Assembly: GCA_023412275.1 (NCBI GenBank)
Contig: JAEYNY010000009.1
Location: 1-64,000, forward strand
Direction of reading: 5' to 3'
Length of the DNA stretch: 64,000 nt
From: Bacillota bacterium
GTDB lineage: Bacteria; Bacillota; Clostridia; Acetivibrionales; DSM-1351
This document shows, piece by piece, positions 1 through 7,293 of this stretch. Every line of letters starts with the position of its first letter. Position 1 is the first letter of the stretch. The notes under the pieces are model-generated. The model did no database searches. It was not told the DNA's origin and saw only the letters and a program-made list of their open reading frames with translations. Position numbers and translations under genes: made by a program.

Positions 1-140
1 GAGGTACAAAGATTCATCCCGGTGTAAACGTAGGAATAGGTAAAGACGATACCTTGTTTGCATTAAAGGATGGAAAAGTTAAGTTTGCAAGACTTGGCAG
101 AGATAAGAAGCAGGTTATGATAGTTACTGCTGCTGAGTAA
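1..140 (+). CDS. rpmA: 50S ribosomal protein L27, C-terminal part (cut by window start)
   Basis: The first 140 bases encode the last 45 residues of ribosomal protein L27, read from base 3. The motif GTKIHPGVNVGIGKDDTLFA and the ending VKFARLGRDKKQVMIVTAAE are typical of the family. L27 is a small, basic large-subunit protein near the peptidyl transferase centre. The N-terminus, which in Firmicutes often carries a cleaved extension, lies outside the window. The gene sits directly before obgE, the conserved rplU-rpmA-obgE order of Firmicutes, but a terminator separates the two here. Confidence 0.93.
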   Translation, partial: GTKIHPGVNVGIGKDDTLFALKDGKVKFARLGRDKKQVMIVTAAE

Positions 141-161
141 TAACAAAAAAATTATCGCATT

Positions 162-201
162 AAAAAAGGTAGAGAATGTGATACGCATTTTCTACCTTTT
201 T
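162..201 (+). terminator. Intrinsic terminator after rpmA
   Basis: An 11-bp stem (GGTAGAGAATG with CATTTTCTACC, one G-U pair) closes a short loop and is followed by a T run. It lies 21 bases after the rpmA stop and before obgE. Confidence 0.85.
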
Positions 202-308
202 AGCGTATAATGAAAGTTATTTTTCACATAAATTATTTGTTTAAGGTTAAAATAAACAGAGTTCTGAATTATATAAAAAAGAATATTTGTTTTATGGAGA
301 GAAGATAA

Positions 309-1586
309 ATGTTTACAGATAGCGCTAAAATATATGTTAAGGCCGGTAATGGAGGAAACGGAATGGTTTCATTCCACCGTGAAAAGTACATAGCGGACGG
401 AGGCCCGGACGCGGGAGATGGCGGAAAAGGCGGAGACGTTATTTTTGTAGTTGATGAAGGTCTTAATACCCTTATTGACTTCAGATACAAGAAGAACTTC
501 AAGGCTGAGGCAGGACAAGATGGAGGCCCGTCAAACTGTTCCGGAAAAAATGGGGAAGACCTTATAATCAAGGTTCCTCTTGGCACCATGGTAAAGGATG
601 AAACAACAGGCATGGTCCTTGTTGATTTGATAAAGTCCGGTCAAACATGTGTTATAGCAAAAGGCGGAAAGGGTGGAAAAGGCAATCAGCACTTTGCCAC
701 TCCTACAAGACAGGTGCCGAACTTTGCAAAAAGTGGTGATCTCGGCGAAGAATACAACTTGATTCTTGAAATGAAGATGATAGCTGATGTTGGACTTTTG
801 GGATATCCCAACGTGGGTAAGTCCACAATACTGTCAATGGTTTCTGCTGCCAAGCCCAAAATTGCAAACTACCACTTTACAACTCTGGTTCCAAACCTTG
901 GAGTTGTGCAGATAGAACAGGGTAAAAGCTTTGTAATTGCTGATATCCCTGGTCTTATAGAAGGAGCACATGAAGGTGTTGGTCTTGGTCATGAATTTCT
1001 GAGGCATGTAGAGAGGACAAAACTCCTTGTACATGTTGTAGATGTATCAGGGGTTGAGGGCAGAGATGCAGTAGAGGATTTTGATACCATTAACTCAGAA
1101 CTGCAAAAATATAATGAGGTTTTGTCTACAAGGCCACAGATAGTTGCCGCAAATAAAATGGACATACCCGGAGCAGAGGAAAATTACAAGGCTTTCAAGG
1201 AAACACTTGAAAAAAGAGGCTACAGAGTATTCGGAGTATCTGCGGCAACAAATAAAGGACTCAAAGAACTCATGTATGCTGTAGCAGATACCTTAAAAAC
1301 ACTTCCTGACACTATTCTTCTTGATGAAACAAAGAATGAAGAGGTTGTGTACAAAGCCCAAGAGGAAAAGCCTTTTGAAATACACATTGAAGACGGTGTA
1401 TATGTAGTTGAGGGTAAATGGCTGAGGAAGGTTCTAGGTTCTACGAATATCACTAATTATGAGTCACTGCAATATTTCCAGAGAGCTCTTAAGAAAAAAG
1501 GTGTTATTGCTGCACTTGAAGATATGGGAATAGAGGAAGGCGACACAGTCAGAATTTATGATACCGAGTTTGATTATACCAGATAG
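309..1586 (+). CDS. obgE: Obg-family GTPase (ribosome assembly)
   Basis: ObgE/CgtA is a GTPase that acts in late assembly of the large ribosomal subunit and is linked to the stringent response and, in Bacillus, to sporulation control. The 425 residues show the three expected parts: a glycine-rich Obg domain (about 1-158), a Ras-like G domain with P-loop GYPNVGKST near residue 165, switch motif DIPGLIEGAHEG and NKMD, and a C-terminal OCT domain (about 345-425). An SD sequence (GGAGAG) lies about 7 bases before the ATG. The length is normal. A YhbY-type gene follows closely, as is usual in Firmicutes. Confidence 0.97.
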   Translation: MFTDSAKIYVKAGNGGNGMVSFHREKYIADGGPDAGDGGKGGDVIFVVDEGLNTLIDFRYKKNFKAEAGQDGGPSNCSGKNGEDLIIKVPLGTMVKDETTGMVLVDLIKSGQTCVIAKGGKGGKGNQHFATPTRQVPNFAKSGDLGEEYNLILEMKMIADVGLLGYPNVGKSTILSMVSAAKPKIANYHFTTLVPNLGVVQIEQGKSFVIADIPGLIEGAHEGVGLGHEFLRHVERTKLLVHVVDVSGVEGRDAVEDFDTINSELQKYNEVLSTRPQIVAANKMDIPGAEENYKAFKETLEKRGYRVFGVSAATNKGLKELMYAVADTLKTLPDTILLDETKNEEVVYKAQEEKPFEIHIEDGVYVVEGKWLRKVLGSTNITNYESLQYFQRALKKKGVIAALEDMGIEEGDTVRIYDTEFDYTR

Positions 1587-1630
1587 TAAGAATATGCATG
1601 GATATTTTCTGTGCGGACATGGAGGATGCA

Positions 1631-1921
1631 ATGCTTACAGGTAAACAAAGAAGCTATTTGAGGTCGCTTGCCAATAATCTTCAACCCATTTTTCAGGTTG
1701 GAAAAGGTGGAGTAAGCGACAATATGATAAAACAGTTTTCAGATGCACTTGAAGCCAGAGAGCTTATAAAGGCAACTGTTCTGAAAAATGCAGAATGTGA
1801 TACGAAAACCATATGTGAAGAAATTGCAGAGCAGACAAATTCCGAAGTAGTTCAGGTTATCGGAAGTAAATTTGTTTTGTACAGACCATCTGAAAAGAAT
1901 TCAGTAATAGAGCTACCGTAG
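1631..1921 (+). CDS. yhbY: YhbY-family RNA-binding (CRM domain) protein
   Basis: A 96-residue CRM-domain protein of the YhbY family, which binds pre-50S ribosomal particles. The start MLTGKQRSYLRSLA and the GxxG-like segment QVGKGGVSDNM are characteristic. The reading frame stays open upstream to 1598, but GGAGG at 1621-1625 sits 5 bases before the ATG at 1631, and family members begin at this point. It follows obgE by about 44 bases and is probably cotranscribed with it. Confidence 0.9.
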   Translation: MLTGKQRSYLRSLANNLQPIFQVGKGGVSDNMIKQFSDALEARELIKATVLKNAECDTKTICEEIAEQTNSEVVQVIGSKFVLYRPSEKNSVIELP

Positions 1922-1940
1922 GGTGGCTTTTTATTTTTTT
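1911..1940 (+). terminator. Intrinsic terminator overlapping the yhbY stop
   Basis: Stem AGCTACC / GGTGGCT (one G-U pair) with a 4-base loop containing part of the stop codon, followed by a T-rich run. Confidence 0.8.
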
Positions 1941-2026
1941 AGGAAAATATGTAATAAAATTATACGATTCTGAATAATATAATAAGTATTTCGTTGAAAA
2001 ACTTAGTAAAATTTTCAGGAGGGTAT

Positions 2027-2299
2027 ATGAAAGAAAACTACGCTACACAAAACCACACATATGAATGTCTAGATAAATCTTCAATAAAAAAACTCAACGA
2101 TAAGGCACTGCTTGATAAGGCTAAAGATACATATAAGTTTTTAAGGTTAAATGAGATTTACCTAAAAAATATAAGAGACGATTATGGAAAGCAAAAAATA
2201 GCCCAGCTGAGAGTTCAATTTATTCGTCATCAGCTGGAACTGATTATAAGAGAGTGCTTTTCCAGGGGGTTGAAACATGGACTTAGTAATTATTACTAA
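2027..2299 (+). CDS. Small hypothetical protein (90 aa)
   Basis: I do not recognise the family. The ATG at 2027 is preceded by a strong SD (AGGAGG, 2018-2022 region), so the open frame from 1994 is longer than the likely gene. The protein is charged and predicted mostly helical (KKLNDKALLDKAKDTYKFL, then QLRVQFIRHQLELIIRE), soluble, with no signal peptide or cysteine motif. It ends 12 bases before the converging DUF4364 gene. It may be a small clostridial regulator or binding protein, but nothing here shows a function. Confidence 0.65.
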   Translation: MKENYATQNHTYECLDKSSIKKLNDKALLDKAKDTYKFLRLNEIYLKNIRDDYGKQKIAQLRVQFIRHQLELIIRECFSRGLKHGLSNYY

Positions 2300-2310
2300 A
2301 CATTCAGGTG

Positions 2311-2865
2311 TCATTTTCCAAAGTTATCGTTACCTGTGTCGGTAAGTGCTGATAATATTTTACTGTACAATTTCTCTGAATTCTGAGCCCAGTTGTCGCA
2401 TATTTTTTTAGCGTCATTACGGCTTCCAACAGACATTTTTAAATCAATATAGGTAAAGTTTCCTTCACAAATCCTTAAACTAACGATATACTCATTTTCT
2501 TTTACGGCAACAAAGTCTGACTGTATGTTTATTTCATTTTTTTTGCTTTTTTTATATTTGTTTAAAGCCTCGTCAATTCTGGCTTTTATGCCGGCAGGAA
2601 TTAATGAAGTAAAGTACTCCAGACTTTGTTTTCCGGCAGGAGAAATACTATATGACAGTTTTTCGTCAGAATCCATTTTTGTAAGAAACTTTCCCTCACA
2701 AAGTTCATCAAGATATTGTTGCAGAAAAATATAATTCATAAGCTTGTTTTCTAAAATTATTTTAGTTATAAGCAAATTGGTTACGGGTGACTCCAGATTA
2801 TGAATAATATATAATAATATCAGCTTGTTTTCGGCAAGTTCTCTGCTGTTTTCAATAGAACTCAT
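2311..2865 (-). CDS. DUF4364 family protein (winged-helix-like)
   Basis: A 184-residue member of DUF4364, found almost only in Clostridia. The N-terminal half (about 1-75) has the pattern of a winged-helix DNA-binding domain related to PadR/MarR folds (LILLYIIHNLESPVTNLLIT, then ISPAGKQSLEYF). The C-terminal half is a small alpha/beta domain. GGAGG lies 5 bases before the start on the minus strand. It diverges from the 4Fe-4S gene at 3069. Family assignment is from memory; the regulatory target is unknown. Confidence 0.8.
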   Translation of the reverse strand: MSSIENSRELAENKLILLYIIHNLESPVTNLLITKIILENKLMNYIFLQQYLDELCEGKFLTKMDSDEKLSYSISPAGKQSLEYFTSLIPAGIKARIDEALNKYKKSKKNEINIQSDFVAVKENEYIVSLRICEGNFTYIDLKMSVGSRNDAKKICDNWAQNSEKLYSKILSALTDTGNDNFGK

Positions 2866-3068
2866 AAATACCTCCGTTCTTAGCTGTAATTTAGCTTAAA
2901 ATAAATTCCCAAAAATATACTTAAAATTATACCATAAAGGCTTATGGTTTACTATATTACCCCAAAAAGACTTTTTATGTGGTCAAATTTGAGCTTTATT
3001 TCCCGTGCATCACCTTTATAGTTAATGATATAATATTTAAATCAGTATTAAACATAAAGGAGATATAC

Positions 3069-3758
3069 GTGTCAGATAATTTATATAAAGAACTGGAAAC
3101 GATAGTATACGGCATGGGAGGAACTTTCTTTGGAACGTCGGAAGTAGGGGAGCATTTACCTGAGCCGTTAAATAGGTATCCTATTGCCATAAGCTTCGGT
3201 GTCAGACTGTCAGATGCAATAATTGACGAGATAGGTGATAAACCTACCTTTACTTATTTTAACCACTATAGGTCAGTAAATGCCTTAATTGACCAGATAT
3301 CACTCAAATTGGTTCTGTCTCTTCAGGCAAACGGTAAAAGGGCATATTCCATTGCCGCTTCTCAAAGTATCCCTTCCTCACCAATACCTTTCAGTGGTGT
3401 GTTCCCTCATAAAACGGGTGCGGTTTTAGCTGGGCTAGGCTGGATAGGTAAAAACGGCTTATTTATTCACAAGGATTACGGCCCTAGAGTTAGGCTTGGG
3501 ACTGTTCTTACAGATATGGTACTTCCTTGTAATAATAAAATACTACAAAATGAGTGTTCATCCTGTAACAGGTGTGTACAAGCATGCCCTGCTCTTGCCC
3601 TTACCGGGAATGAGTGGGAGATTGAGAAACCTCGTGAAAATGTTGTAGATGCAAGAGCTTGTTCCGAATATATGAACAGGAATTTCAAGCATATAGGAAG
3701 GGGATCTGTATGTGGGATTTGTATCAAAGTATGCCCAGTCGGGGATAGTCAAACCTGA
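3069..3758 (+). CDS. Double 4Fe-4S cluster protein, short QueG-like
   Basis: A 229-residue protein with a C-terminal double 4Fe-4S module: CSSCNRCVQACP followed about 50 residues later by CGICIKVCPVG. The preceding GAVLAGLGWIGKNGLFI stretch is shared with the epoxyqueuosine reductase QueG family. It is much shorter than true QueG (about 300-380 aa), and the window also holds queH at 21960, a non-orthologous replacement for QueG, so queuosine synthesis is not the safest call. GTG at 3069 is chosen because AAAGGAG lies 6 bases upstream; the frame is open further upstream without an SD. It is probably a soluble iron-sulfur oxidoreductase of unknown substrate. Confidence 0.75.
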   Translation: MSDNLYKELETIVYGMGGTFFGTSEVGEHLPEPLNRYPIAISFGVRLSDAIIDEIGDKPTFTYFNHYRSVNALIDQISLKLVLSLQANGKRAYSIAASQSIPSSPIPFSGVFPHKTGAVLAGLGWIGKNGLFIHKDYGPRVRLGTVLTDMVLPCNNKILQNECSSCNRCVQACPALALTGNEWEIEKPRENVVDARACSEYMNRNFKHIGRGSVCGICIKVCPVGDSQT

Positions 3759-3811
3759 GTACAATGTAAGGAAAATTAAGGTAAAATGTCATTGTGAAGT
3801 GTTCATAAACG

Positions 3812-3840
3812 TTGACTGTGCAAAATACGTATGCTATTCT
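3812..3840 (+). promoter_or_regulatory. Probable sigma-A promoter for the folate operon
   Basis: TTGACT (3812-3817), a 17-bp spacer and TATTCT (3835-3840). This would start a leader of about 115 bases ahead of folE. Confidence 0.55.
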
Positions 3841-3885
3841 TTTTAGGATAGAAGGTATTCTTATTTAATGGTTTATTTGAAATAT

Positions 3886-3925
3886 AATCCCTAGAGTATA
3901 CTACTTCAGGGATTTTACTTTTTAT
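3886..3925 (+). terminator. Terminator-like hairpin in the folE leader
   Basis: Stem AATCCCT (3886-3892) with AGGGATT (3908-3914), followed by TTACTTTTT. It can end transcription of the upstream 4Fe-4S gene. It also lies between the promoter at 3812 and folE, so it could act as an attenuator. Confidence 0.6.
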
Positions 3926-3961
3926 ACGATAAAGAAAAAATACGTATATAGGGTGGGTTAC

Positions 3962-4549
3962 ATGTCTATAGATAGGAAAAAAGTTGAAGAGCATATCAGA
4001 GGTTTGCTGATTGCCATAGGAGAAGACCCGGACAGAGAGGGACTTAAAGAGACACCTTCCCGCGTTGCTCGTATGTACGAGGAGATTTTTGAAGGAATCA
4101 GCTATACAAATGACGAGATTGCTGAGATGTATAACAAGACCTTTGAAGATGATCTGGTGATACCTAAAGACAACAAGGAAATGGTATTAGTTAAGGATAT
4201 AGATATTTTTAGTTATTGTGAGCATCATATGGCACTTATGTACAATATGAAAGTTGCAGTTGCTTATGTACCAAATGGAAAAATACTTGGTCTTAGCAAA
4301 ATTGCCAGAATTGCCGACATGGTTGGAAAACGTCTTCAGTTGCAGGAAAGAATAGGTTCTGATATTGCTGAAATTATGCAAAAGATAACCGATTCAGAGG
4401 ACGTTGCAGTAATTATTGAAGGACAGCACGCTTGTATGACTGCCCGAGGCATTAAAAATACAGGATCTCAAACTACAACTACTACATTTCGGGGAAATTT
4501 CAATACAGATACAAGTCTAACAAACCGATTGATGATATTATATAAGTAA
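3962..4549 (+). CDS. folE: GTP cyclohydrolase I
   Basis: Converts GTP to 7,8-dihydroneopterin triphosphate, the first step of folate synthesis. The 195 residues include the family signature: REGLKETPSRVARMYEE near the N-terminus, zinc ligands in FSYCEHHMA and GQHACMTARG, and the late region TTTTTFRGNF. The ATG at 3962 follows a purine-rich AGGGTGGG; a GTG at 3953 is in frame but overlaps that SD. It is the first gene of folE-HD-folP-folB-folK. All zinc-binding residues are present, so it is a standard type IA enzyme. Confidence 0.95.
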   Translation: MSIDRKKVEEHIRGLLIAIGEDPDREGLKETPSRVARMYEEIFEGISYTNDEIAEMYNKTFEDDLVIPKDNKEMVLVKDIDIFSYCEHHMALMYNMKVAVAYVPNGKILGLSKIARIADMVGKRLQLQERIGSDIAEIMQKITDSEDVAVIIEGQHACMTARGIKNTGSQTTTTTFRGNFNTDTSLTNRLMILYK

Positions 4550-4565
4550 TAATATAGGGGACAGT

Positions 4566-5045
4566 ATGGAAAAAGTACAATTGATATTAAATCATCCACA
4601 ATTTAAAAAGTATATGGAGTTGAATTTTCAGGCAGAAAGAGAACGTAAATTTTGCCACCATGATATTCAGCATTCTTTGGATGTGGCAAGGGTTTCCTAT
4701 ATTATTGCACTTGAAAACAAATATGACCTTAAAAAAGAAATAATTTATATAACTGCACTCCTCCATGATATTGCCAAATGGAAGCAATACAGCCAAAAGG
4801 TGGACCATGCTGCTGAAGGGGCTCTTTTAGCACGTGAGATTCTTGATGATTTAAATATGAAAAAAGACGACACTGAAATGATTTTGGATGCAATTGCAAA
4901 ACACCGTAAAAAGGAAGGACACAGTACTCATTTAAGCAAGGTTTTATATGCAGGTGATAAGTCTTGCCGCCAGTGTTTCAACTGCTGTATGGTTGAGGGA
5001 TGCAACTGGTATGCAGATGGCTTCACACCCGCTCTGTATTACTAA
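4566..5045 (+). CDS. HD-domain hydrolase in the folate operon
   Basis: A 159-residue HD-superfamily protein, probably a metal-dependent phosphohydrolase. The metal-binding residues appear as H36, H67-D68 and D131. A cysteine group follows (C134, C137, C140, C141, C146, ending in CNW), recalled as a conserved tail of clostridial relatives. It lies between folE and folP, 16 bases after folE and 22 before folP. No Nudix-type dihydroneopterin triphosphate pyrophosphatase is present in the operon, so this gene is a candidate for that missing dephosphorylation step. That is an inference from position; the sequence itself supports only the HD fold. Confidence 0.85.
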   Translation: MEKVQLILNHPQFKKYMELNFQAERERKFCHHDIQHSLDVARVSYIIALENKYDLKKEIIYITALLHDIAKWKQYSQKVDHAAEGALLAREILDDLNMKKDDTEMILDAIAKHRKKEGHSTHLSKVLYAGDKSCRQCFNCCMVEGCNWYADGFTPALYY

Positions 5046-5067
5046 AATGATGAAGGATATAATTAAT

Positions 5068-5892
5068 ATGAAAGCTGATTGTTTAAAAATTGGGAACAGC
5101 ACATGGGAATGGGGCAAAAAGACTTATGTAATGGGTATTCTTAATGTAACGCCGGATTCGTTTTCGGACGGGGGCAGTTATACAAACCCGGAAATAGCAC
5201 TTAATCAGGCAGCACGTATGCTTGAGGAAGGTGCAGATATAATAGACGTTGGTGGAGAAACCACTAAACCCGGTGCAATACCTATATCCTCCGAAACTGA
5301 ACAGCAGAGGATACTACCTGTCATTGAAGCTTTGTCAAAGGAGATTAGCCTGCCTGTTTCTGTGGATACATACAGGGCAGACACTGCAGAACTTGCCATA
5401 AAGGCAGGCGCAGATATGATAAATGATATCTGGGGACTCAAATACGATGCCCGAATGGCTACAATAATAGCGGAATATGGAGTACCGGTATGTATAATGC
5501 ACAACAGAACTACCGGAACAAATTACGGAGAAGACCTTATAGGACAAATATTGCTAGAGCTTGAGGAAAGTATATTAATAGCAAAAAATGCAGGCATAGG
5601 GGACGATAAAATAATCATAGACCCCGGTATAGGCTTTGCAAAGACCTGGGAACAAAACTTAGAGGTAATGCGCAAGCTTGAGGCTTTTAAAAAGCTCGGC
5701 TATCCTGTGCTTTTGGGTACTTCAAGAAAGTCCTTTATAGGCAGGGTTCTTGGCCTTGAGGTTTATGACAGACTTGAAGGTACTCTGGCCACAACTGCAA
5801 CAGGGATTGCAAAAGGTGTTGATATTGTAAGGGTTCATGATGTTTTGCAAAATGTAAGAGTAGCAAAAATGACGGATAGTATGGTGAGATAA
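5068..5892 (+). CDS. folP: Dihydropteroate synthase
   Basis: Condenses 6-hydroxymethyl-7,8-dihydropterin diphosphate with p-aminobenzoate. The 274 residues show all the signature loops: GILNVTPDSFSDGG, IIDVGGETTKPGA, DPGIGFAKT and GTSRKSFIG. The frame is open from 4948, overlapping the HD gene, but GAAGGA about 10 bases before the ATG at 5068 makes that the likely start; ATG at 5047 has no SD. It is followed without a gap by folB. This is the family targeted by sulfonamides, and no unusual substitution was seen in the loops named. Confidence 0.95.
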   Translation: MKADCLKIGNSTWEWGKKTYVMGILNVTPDSFSDGGSYTNPEIALNQAARMLEEGADIIDVGGETTKPGAIPISSETEQQRILPVIEALSKEISLPVSVDTYRADTAELAIKAGADMINDIWGLKYDARMATIIAEYGVPVCIMHNRTTGTNYGEDLIGQILLELEESILIAKNAGIGDDKIIIDPGIGFAKTWEQNLEVMRKLEAFKKLGYPVLLGTSRKSFIGRVLGLEVYDRLEGTLATTATGIAKGVDIVRVHDVLQNVRVAKMTDSMVR

Positions 5893-6267
5893 ATGGATAA
5901 AATAATTATTGAAGACTTAGAAGTATATGCTTACCACGGAGTAGCAGAAGAAGAGAAAAAACTGGGGCAGATGTTTCTTGTTTCGTTGGAAATATCCGCC
6001 GACTTAAGCATGGCTGCCAAAAACCATGATTTAACCTCTACCTTAAATTATGCAGAGGTATGCAGAGTTGTTGGAGATGTTGTAAGTTCAGACAAATATG
6101 ATTTAATTGAAACAGTTGCATATAAAATTCTTGAGGGTATATTTACTAACTTTCAAAAGGCGGTATCAGTAAAAATACTGCTGAAAAAACCTTGGGCTCC
6201 AATGGGATATCATCTTAAATACGCAGGAGTCCAACTTGAGCGTACCAGAGGCGAATTCAATGTATGA
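5893..6267 (+). CDS. folB: Dihydroneopterin aldolase
   Basis: A 124-residue enzyme that cleaves 7,8-dihydroneopterin to 6-hydroxymethyl-7,8-dihydropterin and glycolaldehyde. The start IIEDLEVYAYHGVAEEEKKL carries the conserved YHGV motif, and the end has LLKKPWAPMGYHLKYAGVQL in place of the usual KP-x-AP segment. The ATG directly abuts the folP stop codon. The stop overlaps folK by 8 bases, so translation of the three genes is probably coupled. Length is normal for a single-domain, non-fused FolB. Confidence 0.94.
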   Translation: MDKIIIEDLEVYAYHGVAEEEKKLGQMFLVSLEISADLSMAAKNHDLTSTLNYAEVCRVVGDVVSSDKYDLIETVAYKILEGIFTNFQKAVSVKILLKKPWAPMGYHLKYAGVQLERTRGEFNV

Positions 6268-6733
6268 TAATGTAGTCACTGCATATATAGGGTTAGGTTC
6301 AAATTTAGGGGATAGGGAATACCAGTTAAACCGGGCGGTTGAACTTCTAAAACTGGCTGAAAAAATTCAAGTTGTTGCTGTGTCCTCATATTACAATACT
6401 GCCCCGGTAGGATATGAACAACAGCCGGATTTTTTGAATGCAGTGGTAGAAATAAGGACATCACTGTCAGCCAGAGAGCTTTTGACTGTGTGTGCAGGAA
6501 TAGAAAAGGAACTCAAAAGAGAGAGAATAATACATTGGGGGCCGAGGACCATTGATCTTGATATATTACTCTACGGAAGTGATATTATCAATGAAACTGA
6601 TTTGGTGATACCTCACCCAAGGATGCATGAACGGAGATTTGTGCTGGAGCCATTAAATGAAATTGCACCTTTTGTATTGCATCCGGTTTATAATAAAATT
6701 ATTAATGAGATATTTCATGATAACTTTAAGTAA
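6260..6733 (+). CDS. folK: 2-amino-4-hydroxy-6-hydroxymethyldihydropteridine diphosphokinase
   Basis: Transfers pyrophosphate from ATP to 6-hydroxymethyl-7,8-dihydropterin. The 157 residues include YIGLGSNLGDRE near the start and the signature GPRTIDLDILLYG. The ATG at 6260 has AGAGG about 8 bases upstream and overlaps the end of folB, so a longer frame from 6236 is rejected. folB and folK are separate genes here, whereas in some bacteria they are fused. It closes the folate block; the corrinoid adenosyltransferase follows 18 bases later. Confidence 0.94.
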   Translation: MYDNVVTAYIGLGSNLGDREYQLNRAVELLKLAEKIQVVAVSSYYNTAPVGYEQQPDFLNAVVEIRTSLSARELLTVCAGIEKELKRERIIHWGPRTIDLDILLYGSDIINETDLVIPHPRMHERRFVLEPLNEIAPFVLHPVYNKIINEIFHDNFK

Positions 6734-6751
6734 TATAAATGGAGGACTTCT

Positions 6752-7285
6752 ATGAGTAAGAAAGGTTTAGTACACATTTATACAGGCGATGGCAAAGGTA
6801 AGACTACAGCTGCAATCGGACTTGGAGTAAGGGCTTGTGGAGACAATATGAAGGTTCTGATGGTTCAGTTTCTCAAAAGCAGAGATACCTGTGAGCTTCA
6901 TTCACTGAAGAAACTAGCACCGGAGTTTGCTGTAATAAGAGGTTTCAGCTGTAAAAAATTTGTATGGAATATGACTGAAGAGGAAAAAGAAGAAGCACGT
7001 AAGGAGGCTTCTGAAATTTTCCTTAATGTAAAAAAGCTTATTTCACAGAACAATTATGGTCTGGTCATTATGGATGAACTGATAGGAGTTCTGAATAATG
7101 GGTTTATCAATGAGGATGATGTTATTGCTATGATAAATGATAAACCCCAAGAAACAGAACTTGTATTAACCGGGAGAAATGCCGGGAAACGTCTGATAGA
7201 AGCTGCCGACTACGTATCTGAGATAAAAGCCGTAAAACATCCGTATCAAGAAGGTGTTTCAGCCAGAAAGGGAATTGAATTTTAG
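6752..7285 (+). CDS. cobO: Cob(I)alamin/corrinoid adenosyltransferase, CobO/BtuR type
   Basis: Adds the 5'-deoxyadenosyl group of ATP to the reduced cobalt of a corrinoid. The 177 residues begin with the typical HIYTGDGKGKTTAAIGLGVR (P-loop GDGKGKTT), and VIMDELIGVL is the Walker-B-like segment. A clear SD (GGAGG) lies 6-7 bases upstream. It stands just after folK with no other cobalamin genes near it, so it probably serves corrinoid salvage or adenosylation generally. It ends only 8 bases from the converging glgA gene, with no obvious terminator between them. Confidence 0.92.
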   Translation: MSKKGLVHIYTGDGKGKTTAAIGLGVRACGDNMKVLMVQFLKSRDTCELHSLKKLAPEFAVIRGFSCKKFVWNMTEEEKEEARKEASEIFLNVKKLISQNNYGLVIMDELIGVLNNGFINEDDVIAMINDKPQETELVLTGRNAGKRLIEAADYVSEIKAVKHPYQEGVSARKGIEF

Positions 7286-7293
7286 AGTCGCTA

